A stretch of 46,587 bases of DNA, taken from positions 1 to 46,587 of the forward strand of contig NZ_JOEI01000039.1 of NCBI RefSeq assembly GCF_000718095.1, read 5' to 3'. Origin of the DNA: Streptomyces scopuliridis RB72. GTDB taxonomy: Bacteria; Actinomycetota; Actinomycetes; Streptomycetales; Streptomycetaceae. Of the stretch, positions 9,733 through 19,358 are shown piece by piece. The notes beneath the pieces were generated by a model. It saw nothing but the letters and a program-made list of their open reading frames with translations. It was not told the DNA's origin and made no database searches. The translations under genes and the position numbers were made by a program. Positions within the stretch are counted from its first letter, which is position 1; each line of letters begins with the position of its first letter.

Positions 9733-12700
9733 CATCTCGGTGGCGAGCCGCAAGAGGCTTTCGGCGTCCATGTCGTCGAGTGAGTCCTCGCCTTCGGCGG
9801 CCGGGGCGGTCGCCTCGGCGGCGTCGGCGGTGGCGAGTTTGAGCACCATGTCGAGAAGTCCCGCTTTACGGAGTCGGCTGATGGGAACGGAGGCGAGGGC
9901 GTCGCGGATCTCCGCGTCGGGATCGTCGGCGCGGTGCTCGTCGGTCCGCCCGGGGGCGGTGCCGAAGAGCAGCGAGCCGATGTGCTGGGCGAGGGCGGCC
10001 GGGGTCGGGTGATCGAAGACCAGGGCCGCCGGCAGCGGCAGGCCCAGGGCCGTCCGCAGCCGGTTGCGCAGTTCGACCGCGGTGACGGAGTCGAAGCCGA
10101 CGTCGCGGAAGGCGCGGGTGGCGGGGATGGCGTCGGCCGCGTCGTGGCCGAGCGTCGCGGACGCCTCCGCGCGTACCGCTTCGAGCAGCGCGCGGTCGCG
10201 TTCGGCCGTCGGCAGGGTGTCGAGCCGCTGCCTGAGCGGCGGGACGGCCGGTCCGCCGTCGCCGGCGGGCAGTTCGTCGGAGGCCAGCGCCCTGCCCGCC
10301 TCCGGGATCCCGGAGAGCAGCGGGCTGGGCCGGGTCGCGGTGAAGCTGGGCGTGAACCGCTCCCAGTCCATCAGCGTCACGGTGAGCGCCGTGTCGTCGT
10401 CCTCCAGCATCCGCTGGAGCGCGGCGAGCGCGAGCGGCGGTTCCATGGGCATGACGCCCTGGCGGCGCAGCCGCTCGTGGACCTCGTCGACCGTGGCCAT
10501 GCCGACCTCGGCCCAGGTGCCCCAGGCGACGGACGCGGCGGTCAGGCCCTCGGCCCTGCGGTGCTCGGCGAGGGCGTCGAGGAACGCGTTGGCCGCCGCG
10601 TAGCCGGGCTGGCCGCCGCTGCCCCAGGTCGCCGCGCCCGAGGAGAACAGGACGAAGGCGTCCAGGTCGAGGCCGCGGGTCAGTTCGTGCAGATGCAGGG
10701 CGGCGGTCAGCTTGGACCGCATCAGCGCGTCGAGCTGGTCCAGCGTCAGCGACTCCACGGTGGCGTCGCCGTCGGCCACGCCCGCCGCGTGGAACACGGA
10801 GGCGAGCGGGAACTCGTCGGGGATCGCGGCCAGTACGCCGGCCAGCGCGTCGCGGTCGGCGGCGTCGCAGGCGGCGATGGTGACGCGGGCGCCCAGGTCC
10901 TCCAGCTCGGCGCGGAGGGCTGCCGCGCCGGGCGCGTCCTCGCCGCGACGGCTGGTCAGCACCACATGCCCGGCGCCGCGTTCGACCATCCAGCGGGCGA
11001 CCCGGCCGCCGATGCCGCCGGTGCCGCCGGTGATCAGTGCCGTACCCCGGCCGCGCCAGCGGCGCTCGGGGTTGTCGGCGGTGGGCGCCGCGTGCGTCAT
11101 GCGGCGGCCGTAGACCCCGGACGGGCGGATCGCGATCTGGTCCTCCCCGTCCAGGCCGGCCAGGACGGCGGTCAGCCGGGCCGTGGCGCGCGCGTCCGGC
11201 GTCTCGGGGAGGTCGACGAGACCTCCCCAGCGGTCCGGGTGCTCCAGCGCGACCACCCGGCCGAGGCCCCACAGGGCGCCCTGCACGGGCCGGGTGAGCC
11301 GGTCGTCCCGGCCCACCGACACGGCGCCCCGGGTGGCGCACCACAGCGGGGCGCGCAGCCCGGCGTCGCCCAGTGCCTGGACGAGGGTGAGTGTCAGAGC
11401 CAGCCCCGCGGGTACGGAGGCGTGGTCCGGGTGGCGCTCCTCGACGGGCGCAAGCAGGGACAGTACGCCGGTGAACTCCGGTCCCTCGGCGGTCAGTTCG
11501 GCGAGCCGCTTGGCCCAGGCCGCGCGGTCGGTGCCGCTCCCGGCCCCGCCCTCCGCCTCGAACCGGACCGTGTCCGGGCCGAGCGCGGCCAGTACGGCGG
11601 AGATCCAGGCGTCGTCGGCGTGGCCGGCCGGGACCACCGCGAGCCAGCGGCCCGTGGGGGCGGTGGCGCCCGGTTCGTTCAGCCGGGTCCAGTCGACGCG
11701 GTAGCGCCAGGCGTTGACGGCGGAGCGCTCACGCGACTTGGCCCGCCACGCCGACAGCGTGGGCAGTACGGCGCCGAGCGAGGAGCGCGCGCCGTTGGCG
11801 CCGACGCCGAGTTCGTCGGCCAGCGACTCCAGGTCCTCGCTCTCGACGAGATCCCAGAACGCCGCGTCCGCGTCCGTGCCACCGCCGCCGATGCCGGTCC
11901 CGACGACGGGCCGGGGCTCCGGCCAGTACCGGCGGCGCTGGAAGGCGTACGTGGGCAGCTCGACCGGGACGGCCCCGTCGGCGGGGAACGCCGCGCGCCA
12001 GTCCACCGCCGTACCGTGCGTGTGCGCCTCGGCGAGGGAGGCCAGGAAGCGCCTGAGGTCGCCCTCGTCCCGGCGCAGGGTGCCGAGCACCACCGCGGAG
12101 TCGGCGACGGCCTCCGCCACGGTCTCCTGGGTCTCCTGGATGGGGGCGGCCAGCACCGGGTGCGGGCTCATCTCGATGAAGACGCGGTGCCCGTCGGCCA
12201 GCAGCGCCCGGGTCGCCTCCTCCATCCGTACGGTCCTGCGCAGGTTCGTGTACCAGTACTCGCCGTCGAACGCGGCTTCCGTCAGCCGGGCGCCGGTCAC
12301 CGTCGAGTAGAACGGCACGCGCGGGGCCTCGGAGCGGACCGGTGCGAGCACGCGGGACAGCTCGTCGCGTACGGCCTCGACGTGCGCGCCGTGCGAGGCG
12401 TAGTCCACCGACACCTTGCGGGCGCGCACGCCCTGCTCTTCGCAGGCGGCGAGCAGTTCGTCCAGCGCCCCGGCGTCGCCGGAGACGATGACCGAGGAGG
12501 GGCCGTTGACGGCCGCGACCGAGAGCTGTTCGCCCCACGGTTCCAGCAGCGCGGTCACCCGCTCGACGGGCGCGGCCACCGACATCATGCCGCCGAGGCC
12601 GGAGAGCCGGGGCAGCGCCTGGCTGCGCAGGGCCACGACGGCGGCGGCGTCCTCCAGGGTCAGCGCGCCCGCCACATGGGCGGCGGCGATCTCGCCCTGC

Positions 12701-15700
12701 GAGTGGCCGACGACCGCCGAGGGCTCGACTCCGTACGAGCGCCAGAGCGCGGTGAGGGCGACCATCATCGAGAACAGCGCGGGCTGGACGACATCCACGC
12801 GTTCGAGCAGCGCGGGGTCTCCGTCACCGGCCAGGACGTCGTGCAGTGACCAGTCGATGTACGGGGCGAGCGCGTCGGCGCAGGCGTCCACGGCCTCCCG
12901 GAACACCTCGGAGTGCGTGAGCAGTTCACGGCCCATGCCCCACCACTGGGAGCCCTGGCCCGGGAAGACGAACACGGGTCCGGTCGAGCCCTCGCCCACG
13001 GTGCCGTGGACGACGCCCGCCGCGCTCCGCTCGGTGGACAGCGCTTCGAGGGAGCGCAGGAAGTCGCTCCGGGTGCGGCCGAGCAGCACCGCGCGGTGGG
13101 TGAAGGCGGAGCGGGTGGTCGCCAGCGACCAGCCCACCCGGGTGGGCGAGAGGCCGGGGTCGGCGTCGGCGAGGGCGAGCAGCCGGGCGGCCTGGTCGCG
13201 CAGCGCCGCCTCGGACTTGGCCGAGACGAGCCAGGGCACGACGCGCTCGTCCTCGGCTCCGGTCGAATCGCCGGACGCCGAAGCCTCGTCAGCCGTTACG
13301 GCCTCGGCCGGCGGCGCCTGTTCCAGGATCAGATGCGCGTTGGTGCCGCTGATCCCGAAGGACGACACGCCCGCGCGCCGCGGCCGGTCGGCGTCCGGCC
13401 ACGCGGTCTGCTCGGTCAGCAGCTCCACAGCGCCGGAGGACCAGTCGACATGCGACGACGGGATGTCGGCGTGCAGCGTCCCGGGGAGGACGCCCTCGCG
13501 CATGGCCATCACCATCTTGAGGACACCGGCGACTCCGGCGGCGGCCTGCGTGTGACCGATGTTCGACTTGAGCGAGCCGAGCCACAGCGGACGCTCGGGG
13601 TCGCGCTCCTGGCCGTAGGTGGCCAGCAGCGCCTGCGCCTCGATCGGGTCACCGAGCTTCGTCCCCGTACCGTGCGCCTCCACCGCGTCGACCTCGGCGC
13701 CGGTCAGTCCGGCGTTGGCGAGTGCCTGGCGGATGACGCGCTGCTGGGAGGGGCCGTTGGGGGCGGTGAGCCCGTTGGAGGCGCCGTCCTGGTTGATCGC
13801 GGAGCCGCGTACGACCGCGAGGACACGGTGGCCGTTGCGCCGGGCATCCGACAGCCGCTCCATCAGGACGACACCGACGCCCTCCGCCAGGGTCATACCG
13901 TCGGCGGCCTCGGAGAACGGCTTGCAGCGGCCGTCGAGCGCGAGCGCCCGCTGCCTGCTGAAGCCCACGAAGGCGTGGGGGGTGGCCATCACGGCCGCGC
14001 CGCCGGCCAGCGCGAGGGAGCTCTCGCCGCTGCGCAGCGACTGGCAGGCCAGATGGATCGCGACGAGCGAGGACGAGCAGGCGGTGTCGACGGTGACGGC
14101 CGGGCCCTCGAACCCGTACAGATAGGACACCCGGCCGGACAGCACGCTGGCCGCCGTGCCGGTGACCATGTGTACCTCGGAGCCCTCGGTGCCGTTCTGC
14201 ACGCTGGTCGAGTAGTCCTGGTAGCTGGCGCCGATGAAGGTGCCGGCGGCGCTGCCGCGCAGCGACTCCAGGTCGATCCCGGCGCGCTCGAAGGCCTCCC
14301 AGGAGGTCTCCAGCAGCAGGCGCTGCTGGGGGTCCATCGACACGGCCTCACGCGGGGAGATGCCGAAGAAGCCGGGGTCGAACTCCGCCGCCTCGTGCAG
14401 GAATCCGCCCTGGGTGGAGTAGGTCCTGCCCTGCCGGTCGGGGTCGGGGTCGTAGAGCCCCTGGGCGTCCCAGCCGCGGTCGGCGGGGAACTCGGAGATC
14501 ACGTCCGCGCCGTCCAGCGCGAGCCGGATCAGCTCCTCCGGCGATCCCGCGCCGCCGGGGTAGCGGCAGCTCATGCCGATGATGGCGATGGGGTCGTCGT
14601 CCGTGCCGGCTCCCCCGGCTCCGGCGGAGGCGGTGCGCGCCGCCACGGCCGTCTCCTGGCCGCCGCCGAGGGCGGAGGACTTCAGGAAGCCCGCGAGCGC
14701 GACCGCGTTCGGGTAGTCGAAGACCATGGTCGACGGCAGGGTGAGTCCGGTGGCCGCGACGATGCGGTTGCGCAGATCCACGGCGGTGACCGAGTCGAAG
14801 CCGATGTCGCGGAAGGCGCGCCGCTCGGGGAAGGACTCGGCGGAGGCGTGGCCCAGGACGGCGGCGGCTTCCGCACGGACCAGGGTGAGCAGCAGTCGTT
14901 CCTGCTCGGGGCCCGGCAGATCGTGCAGCCGCGCCGCGAGATCGCTCATCTCCGGCCGTCCGCCGGTCTGTTCGGCGTTCCGGGTGAGCTGACGGGCGAC
15001 CTCGGGCACCTCGTCGAAGAGACGGGTGGGACGGCCGGCGGTGAAGACCGGGTAGTACGTGTCCCAGTCGATGTCCGTGAGCCCGATGACGGTCTCGTCG
15101 TCGTCCAGGACCGTGCCCAGCCCGCTCAGCGCCAACTGCGGGTCCAGATATTCGAGACCGCTGCGGCGGATGTGGTGCGGGTCGGCCAGCTCGCGCTCGA
15201 TGTCGTCGGGCCACTTGCCCCAGTGCACCGAGGTGGTACGCAGACCACGGGCGCGGCGGCTGACGGCGAGCGCGGAGAGATAGGCGTTGCCCGCGACATA
15301 GGCCGCGTGGTGCCCGCTCCCCCACATGCCGGCGGTGGACGAGTAGAGGACGAAGTCGTCGAGTTCCTCGTCGTCGAGCAGTTCGTCCAGGTGCTGGGCG
15401 CCGGTGACCTTGGCGTGCACGACATCGGAGAAGGACTCCATCGTCGTCTCGGCCAGGGTGTACAGCTCGATGACGGCGGCGGTGTGGATGACCGTGCGTA
15501 CGGTACGGCCCTCGGCCTTGAGGTCCGCGAGCAGCGCGGCGACGGCGTCGCGGTCGGTCACATCGCAGGCGACGGCGGCGGCTTCGGTGCCCGACGCGGC
15601 CAGTTCCGCGACCAGTTCGGCCGCGCCGGGGGCGTCGATGCCCCGGCGGCTGGCGAGCACCACATGCTCCGCGCCCCGGTCCGCGAGCCAGCGGGCGAGA

Positions 15701-18700
15701 TCGGGGGCGAGGGTGCCCGAGCCGCCGGTGACCAGTGTCGTACCGCGTGGCGTCCAGGTGCGGGACGGGCCCTGTCCGCCGGCCCCGGCGCGGACGATAC
15801 GGCGGGTGAAGACACCGGAGGGGCGGACGGCGAGCTGGTCCTCGTCGCCCAGCGCGCCCGCGAGGGCGGAGACCACACGCCCGGCCGCGCGCTGGTCCAG
15901 AATCGGCGGCAGATCGATGACGCCGCCCCACCGCCGGGGGTGTTCCAGTGCGGCGGTCCAGCCGACACCGGCGACCTGGGCCTGCACCGGGTGCGTGAGC
16001 GCGTCGGAGCGGCCGGTGGAGACCGCGCCCCGGGTGAGGAACCAGAGGGGGGCGTTCACCTCGGCGTCGCCGAGTGCCTGGACGAGCGAGACGGTCAGCG
16101 CGAGTCCGAGGGTGAGGCCCGGGTAGCGCTCGCCGCGCTCCTCGGCGGCGGCGAGCGTGGAGACGATCCCGGTGAACTCGCCGATTCCGGCCAGCCGTTC
16201 GGCGAGTACGGCGCGGTCCACGTACGACTCGTCCAGGACCAGCCGGGTCACCTCGGCGCCCGCGCCCTCCAGCAGGCCGACGGTCTCGCTGTCGTCGGTG
16301 CCGGCGGCTGAGACGACGAGCCAGCTGCCCGTCAGCGATCGCTGCGGGGCGGTACTCACCGGCGACCAGGTCACCCGGTAGCGCCAGGAGTCGACGGTGG
16401 AGCGGTCGTTGCGGGACCTGCGCCAGGAGGAGAGCGCCGGCAGCACGGCGGCCACGGAGTTCTCGTCCGTACGCAGCGCCGAGGTCAGCGCGGAGAGGTC
16501 TTCCCGCTCCACGGCCGCCCAGAACTCCGCGTCCAGCGGGTCGATGGCGTCGACGCGGTCGAGCACGGCGGGGATGTTCCAGAAGCGCTCGTGCTGGAAG
16601 GCGTAGGTGGGCAGATCGACCCGGCGGACGTCCGTGCCCGCGAAGAGTCCGGCCCAGTCGACCTCGACCCCGCGGACGAAGACCTCGGAGGCGGAGAGCA
16701 GGAAGCGCGAGAGCCCGCCCCGGTCGCGTCGCAACGTGCCGGTGGCGACGGCCGGTTCGCCGTACGCCTCGGTCATGTCCTGTACGGACATGGTCAGTAC
16801 GGGGTGCGAGCTGACCTCGATGAAGACGCGGTGTTCGTCGGCCAGCAGATCGCCGACCGCTTCCGCGAACCGCACTCTCTGCCGCAGATTGCGGAACCAG
16901 TACCCCGCGTCCATCCGCTCGGTGTCCAGCCAGTCACCGGTCACCGTGGAGAAGAAGGGGACGTCGGAGACGCGCGGGGTGACCGGCGCCAGGACTTCCA
17001 GGAGTTCGTCGTGCAGATTCTCCACCTGCGCGGAGTGCGAGGCGTAGTCCACGGCGACCCGGCGGACCCGTACCTCCTGGGCCGTCAGCTCGGCCGACAG
17101 CTCGTCCAGCGCCTCCGGCTCACCCGAAACGACCACCGAGCGCGGCCCGTTGACGGCGGCCACCGACACCCGGCCCGACCAGGCCTCCAGCCGGCTCTCC
17201 ACCTCGTCGGGCGGCAGCGGGACGGACATCATCCCGCCATGGCCGGCCAGCGTGCGGCCGATCGCCTGGCTGCGCAGCGCGACCACCCGCGCGCCGTCCT
17301 CCAGCGAGAGCGCACCGGCGACCACGGCCGCCGCGATCTCGCCCTGCGAGTGGCCCACGACCGCCGCGGGCTCCACACCGTGGGAGCGCCAGAGGGCGGC
17401 GAGGGAGACCATCACGGCGAAGGACGCGGGCTGCACCACATCGACCCGCTCCAGCGACGGGGCGTCCGGCGCCCCGCGCAGCACGTCCTCCAGCGACCAG
17501 TCCACGAACTCGCCCAGAGCGGCGGCGCATTCCGCGACGCGCTCGGCGAATACCCGTGACTCCGCGAGCAGTTGGGCGCCCATCCCGGCCCATTGCGAAC
17601 CCTGCCCGGGGAAGACGAAGACCGTCTTGCCCTCGACATCGGCCATGCCCGTGACGAGATCCGTCCAGGACTGGCCGGTCCCCAGCGCCCGTGCTCCGGC
17701 GAGGAGTTCGTCGCGGTCCGCGCCGACGACGACCGCGCGGTTCTCGAAGACCGAGCGCGACGAGAGAAGGGAGTGGCCGACATCGGCGGGCCGCACCGAC
17801 GGGTCGGTCTCCAGCCGGGCCACGAGCGCGCTCGCCTGGTCACGTACCGCCGCCTCACCGCGCCCGGACACGACCCAGGGCACAGCGGGGCCCGCGAACG
17901 GCGCCGGGGCGTCCGCTTCGTCCTCGGCCTCCGCCGGGACCGGAGCCTGCTCCAGCAAGGCGTGCGCGTTGGTGCCGCTGATACCGAACGACGACACCGC
18001 GCACCGGCGCGGCCGTCCCGTCTCCGGCCACTCCACGGCCTCCGTCAGCAGCCGTACCGCGCCGGAGGACCAGTCGACATGCGACGAGGGGGTCTCGGCG
18101 TGGAGTGTTCTGGGCAGCACGCCGTTGCGCAGCGCCATCACCATCTTGATGACGCCCGCGACCCCGGCGGCGGCCTGCGTGTGACCGATGTTCGACTTGA
18201 GCGAGCCGAGCCACAGCGGACGCTCGGGGTCCCGGTCCTGGCCGTAGGTGGCCAGCAGCGCCTGCGCCTCGATCGGGTCACCGAGCCTAGTACCCGTGCC
18301 GTGCGCCTCCACCGCGTCCACGTCGGACGGGGACAGCCCCGCACTGGTGAGGACCTGACGGACCACCCGTTCCTGGGAGGGGCCGTTGGGGGCGGTCAGC
18401 CCGTTGGACGCGCCGTCCTGGTTGACCGCGGAGCCGCGCAGCACGGCGAGGACCTGGTGCCCGTTGCGCAGGGCGTCCGAGAGGCGTTCCGCGACGAGTA
18501 CGCCGACGCCCTCGCCCCAGCCCGTCCCGTCCGCGCCGTCGGAGAATGCCTTGCACCGTCCGTCGGGGGCCAGTCCGCCCTGCTTGCTGAACTCCACGAA
18601 GACCGAGGGCTCCGTGAGTACGGTGACGCCGCCGATGACGGCGAGCGAGGACTCTCCGTTGCGCAGCGACTGCGCCGCCACGTGCAGGGCGACGAGCGAG

Positions 18701-19314
18701 GACGAGCAGGCGGTGTCGACCGTGATGGCGGGACCTTCGAGGCCCAGGGTGTAGGCGAGCCGTCCCGACAGCACACTGGCGGCGGTGCCGGTCAGCGCGT
18801 GTCCCTGGAGTTCACCGGCCGCGGCGGCCGAGGGCGCTCCCCAGTGGTAGGCGCCCACGAACACGCCTGCCTGGCTGCCGCGCAGCGCGGTCGGGGCGAT
18901 CCCGGCCCGCTCCAGGGCCTCCCAGGTCACCTCCAGCAGCAGCCGCTGCTGGGGGTCCATGGCGATCGCCTCGCGCGGGGAGATACCGAAGAAGCCCGCG
19001 TCGAATTCGGCCGCCTCGTAGAGAAAGCCGCCTTCGTGGGTGGCACTGCTTCCTTCGCCGGTCCCGGTGAGCTGGTCGATATTCCAGCCGCGGTCGGCGG
19101 GGAATCCCGATATGGCGTCGCCACCGGACTCGACGAGTTCCCACAGGGCTTCCGGGGAACGTACGCCTCCCGGCAGCCGGCAGCTCATTCCGACAAGGGC
19201 GATGGGCTCGTTGTTCTTGAGCTCCAGTTCGCCGATGCGCTGCCGCGCGCGGCGGAGATCGGAAGTAACCCGCCTCAAGTAGTCGACGACTTTGTCCTGC
19301 TGATCTTCTGGCAC
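9730..19314 (-). CDS. nysB: NysB-type modular polyketide synthase, modules 1 and 2
   Basis: A 3194-residue, two-module PKS that extends the starter from NysA with two methylmalonyl units and reduces each keto group to a hydroxyl. Its length is nearly that of NysB in nystatin producers. It starts at GTG 19314 with GAGGA about nine bases upstream. Residues 1-33 are an N-terminal docking helix (DYLRRVTSDLRRARQRIGEL) that should pair with the NysA C-terminus. Order: KS-AT-KR-ACP-KS-AT-KR-ACP, then a C-terminal docking region (about 3125-3194, ending LLRLATEM). No DH is present. Only 44 nt separate it from nysA, so the two are co-transcribed. The stop codon TAG lies inside the MITE-like element. 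Location: cytoplasmic. Confidence 0.95.
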   Translation of the reverse strand: MPEDQQDKVVDYLRRVTSDLRRARQRIGELELKNNEPIALVGMSCRLPGGVRSPEALWELVESGGDAISGFPADRGWNIDQLTGTGEGSSATHEGGFLYEAAEFDAGFFGISPREAIAMDPQQRLLLEVTWEALERAGIAPTALRGSQAGVFVGAYHWGAPSAAAAGELQGHALTGTAASVLSGRLAYTLGLEGPAITVDTACSSSLVALHVAAQSLRNGESSLAVIGGVTVLTEPSVFVEFSKQGGLAPDGRCKAFSDGADGTGWGEGVGVLVAERLSDALRNGHQVLAVLRGSAVNQDGASNGLTAPNGPSQERVVRQVLTSAGLSPSDVDAVEAHGTGTRLGDPIEAQALLATYGQDRDPERPLWLGSLKSNIGHTQAAAGVAGVIKMVMALRNGVLPRTLHAETPSSHVDWSSGAVRLLTEAVEWPETGRPRRCAVSSFGISGTNAHALLEQAPVPAEAEDEADAPAPFAGPAVPWVVSGRGEAAVRDQASALVARLETDPSVRPADVGHSLLSSRSVFENRAVVVGADRDELLAGARALGTGQSWTDLVTGMADVEGKTVFVFPGQGSQWAGMGAQLLAESRVFAERVAECAAALGEFVDWSLEDVLRGAPDAPSLERVDVVQPASFAVMVSLAALWRSHGVEPAAVVGHSQGEIAAAVVAGALSLEDGARVVALRSQAIGRTLAGHGGMMSVPLPPDEVESRLEAWSGRVSVAAVNGPRSVVVSGEPEALDELSAELTAQEVRVRRVAVDYASHSAQVENLHDELLEVLAPVTPRVSDVPFFSTVTGDWLDTERMDAGYWFRNLRQRVRFAEAVGDLLADEHRVFIEVSSHPVLTMSVQDMTEAYGEPAVATGTLRRDRGGLSRFLLSASEVFVRGVEVDWAGLFAGTDVRRVDLPTYAFQHERFWNIPAVLDRVDAIDPLDAEFWAAVEREDLSALTSALRTDENSVAAVLPALSSWRRSRNDRSTVDSWRYRVTWSPVSTAPQRSLTGSWLVVSAAGTDDSETVGLLEGAGAEVTRLVLDESYVDRAVLAERLAGIGEFTGIVSTLAAAEERGERYPGLTLGLALTVSLVQALGDAEVNAPLWFLTRGAVSTGRSDALTHPVQAQVAGVGWTAALEHPRRWGGVIDLPPILDQRAAGRVVSALAGALGDEDQLAVRPSGVFTRRIVRAGAGGQGPSRTWTPRGTTLVTGGSGTLAPDLARWLADRGAEHVVLASRRGIDAPGAAELVAELAASGTEAAAVACDVTDRDAVAALLADLKAEGRTVRTVIHTAAVIELYTLAETTMESFSDVVHAKVTGAQHLDELLDDEELDDFVLYSSTAGMWGSGHHAAYVAGNAYLSALAVSRRARGLRTTSVHWGKWPDDIERELADPHHIRRSGLEYLDPQLALSGLGTVLDDDETVIGLTDIDWDTYYPVFTAGRPTRLFDEVPEVARQLTRNAEQTGGRPEMSDLAARLHDLPGPEQERLLLTLVRAEAAAVLGHASAESFPERRAFRDIGFDSVTAVDLRNRIVAATGLTLPSTMVFDYPNAVALAGFLKSSALGGGQETAVAARTASAGAGGAGTDDDPIAIIGMSCRYPGGAGSPEELIRLALDGADVISEFPADRGWDAQGLYDPDPDRQGRTYSTQGGFLHEAAEFDPGFFGISPREAVSMDPQQRLLLETSWEAFERAGIDLESLRGSAAGTFIGASYQDYSTSVQNGTEGSEVHMVTGTAASVLSGRVSYLYGFEGPAVTVDTACSSSLVAIHLACQSLRSGESSLALAGGAAVMATPHAFVGFSRQRALALDGRCKPFSEAADGMTLAEGVGVVLMERLSDARRNGHRVLAVVRGSAINQDGASNGLTAPNGPSQQRVIRQALANAGLTGAEVDAVEAHGTGTKLGDPIEAQALLATYGQERDPERPLWLGSLKSNIGHTQAAAGVAGVLKMVMAMREGVLPGTLHADIPSSHVDWSSGAVELLTEQTAWPDADRPRRAGVSSFGISGTNAHLILEQAPPAEAVTADEASASGDSTGAEDERVVPWLVSAKSEAALRDQAARLLALADADPGLSPTRVGWSLATTRSAFTHRAVLLGRTRSDFLRSLEALSTERSAAGVVHGTVGEGSTGPVFVFPGQGSQWWGMGRELLTHSEVFREAVDACADALAPYIDWSLHDVLAGDGDPALLERVDVVQPALFSMMVALTALWRSYGVEPSAVVGHSQGEIAAAHVAGALTLEDAAAVVALRSQALPRLSGLGGMMSVAAPVERVTALLEPWGEQLSVAAVNGPSSVIVSGDAGALDELLAACEEQGVRARKVSVDYASHGAHVEAVRDELSRVLAPVRSEAPRVPFYSTVTGARLTEAAFDGEYWYTNLRRTVRMEEATRALLADGHRVFIEMSPHPVLAAPIQETQETVAEAVADSAVVLGTLRRDEGDLRRFLASLAEAHTHGTAVDWRAAFPADGAVPVELPTYAFQRRRYWPEPRPVVGTGIGGGGTDADAAFWDLVESEDLESLADELGVGANGARSSLGAVLPTLSAWRAKSRERSAVNAWRYRVDWTRLNEPGATAPTGRWLAVVPAGHADDAWISAVLAALGPDTVRFEAEGGAGSGTDRAAWAKRLAELTAEGPEFTGVLSLLAPVEERHPDHASVPAGLALTLTLVQALGDAGLRAPLWCATRGAVSVGRDDRLTRPVQGALWGLGRVVALEHPDRWGGLVDLPETPDARATARLTAVLAGLDGEDQIAIRPSGVYGRRMTHAAPTADNPERRWRGRGTALITGGTGGIGGRVARWMVERGAGHVVLTSRRGEDAPGAAALRAELEDLGARVTIAACDAADRDALAGVLAAIPDEFPLASVFHAAGVADGDATVESLTLDQLDALMRSKLTAALHLHELTRGLDLDAFVLFSSGAATWGSGGQPGYAAANAFLDALAEHRRAEGLTAASVAWGTWAEVGMATVDEVHERLRRQGVMPMEPPLALAALQRMLEDDDTALTVTLMDWERFTPSFTATRPSPLLSGIPEAGRALASDELPAGDGGPAVPPLRQRLDTLPTAERDRALLEAVRAEASATLGHDAADAIPATRAFRDVGFDSVTAVELRNRLRTALGLPLPAALVFDHPTPAALAQHIGSLLFGTAPGRTDEHRADDPDAEIRDALASVPISRLRKAGLLDMVLKLATADAAEATAPAAEGEDSLDDMDAESLLRLATEM
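9981..14600 (-). other. PKS module 2: KS-AT(methylmalonyl)-KR-ACP
   Basis: The KS nucleophile is Cys1746. The AT has PGQGSQWWGMG, Ser2205 in GHSQGE and the methylmalonyl signature VDYASH (about 2305). The KR (from about 2757) has TGGTGGIGG, no LDD motif and WGSGGQPGY. Trp with Gln fits the A1 class (L-hydroxyl, methyl not epimerised). The ACP Ser is Ser3076 in VGFDSV. Modules 1 and 2 therefore differ in predicted methyl configuration. Confidence 0.88.
14682..19215 (-). other. PKS module 1: KS-AT(methylmalonyl)-KR-ACP
   Basis: The KS nucleophile is Cys203 (VDTACSSS). The AT has PGQGSQWAGMG, Ser656 in GHSQGE and the methylmalonyl signature VDYASH (about residue 755). The KR has an atypical nucleotide site, TGGSGTLAPDL (about 1190), no LDD motif, and WGSGHHAAY at the active site. 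The Trp and the His three residues before Tyr fit the A2 class, which yields an L-hydroxyl with an epimerised methyl. The ACP Ser is Ser1508 in IGFDSV. Confidence 0.88.
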
Positions 19315-19358
19315 CGGTCCGTCCTCATCATCGGGTCGCGAACGAAAGCAACAATTCT

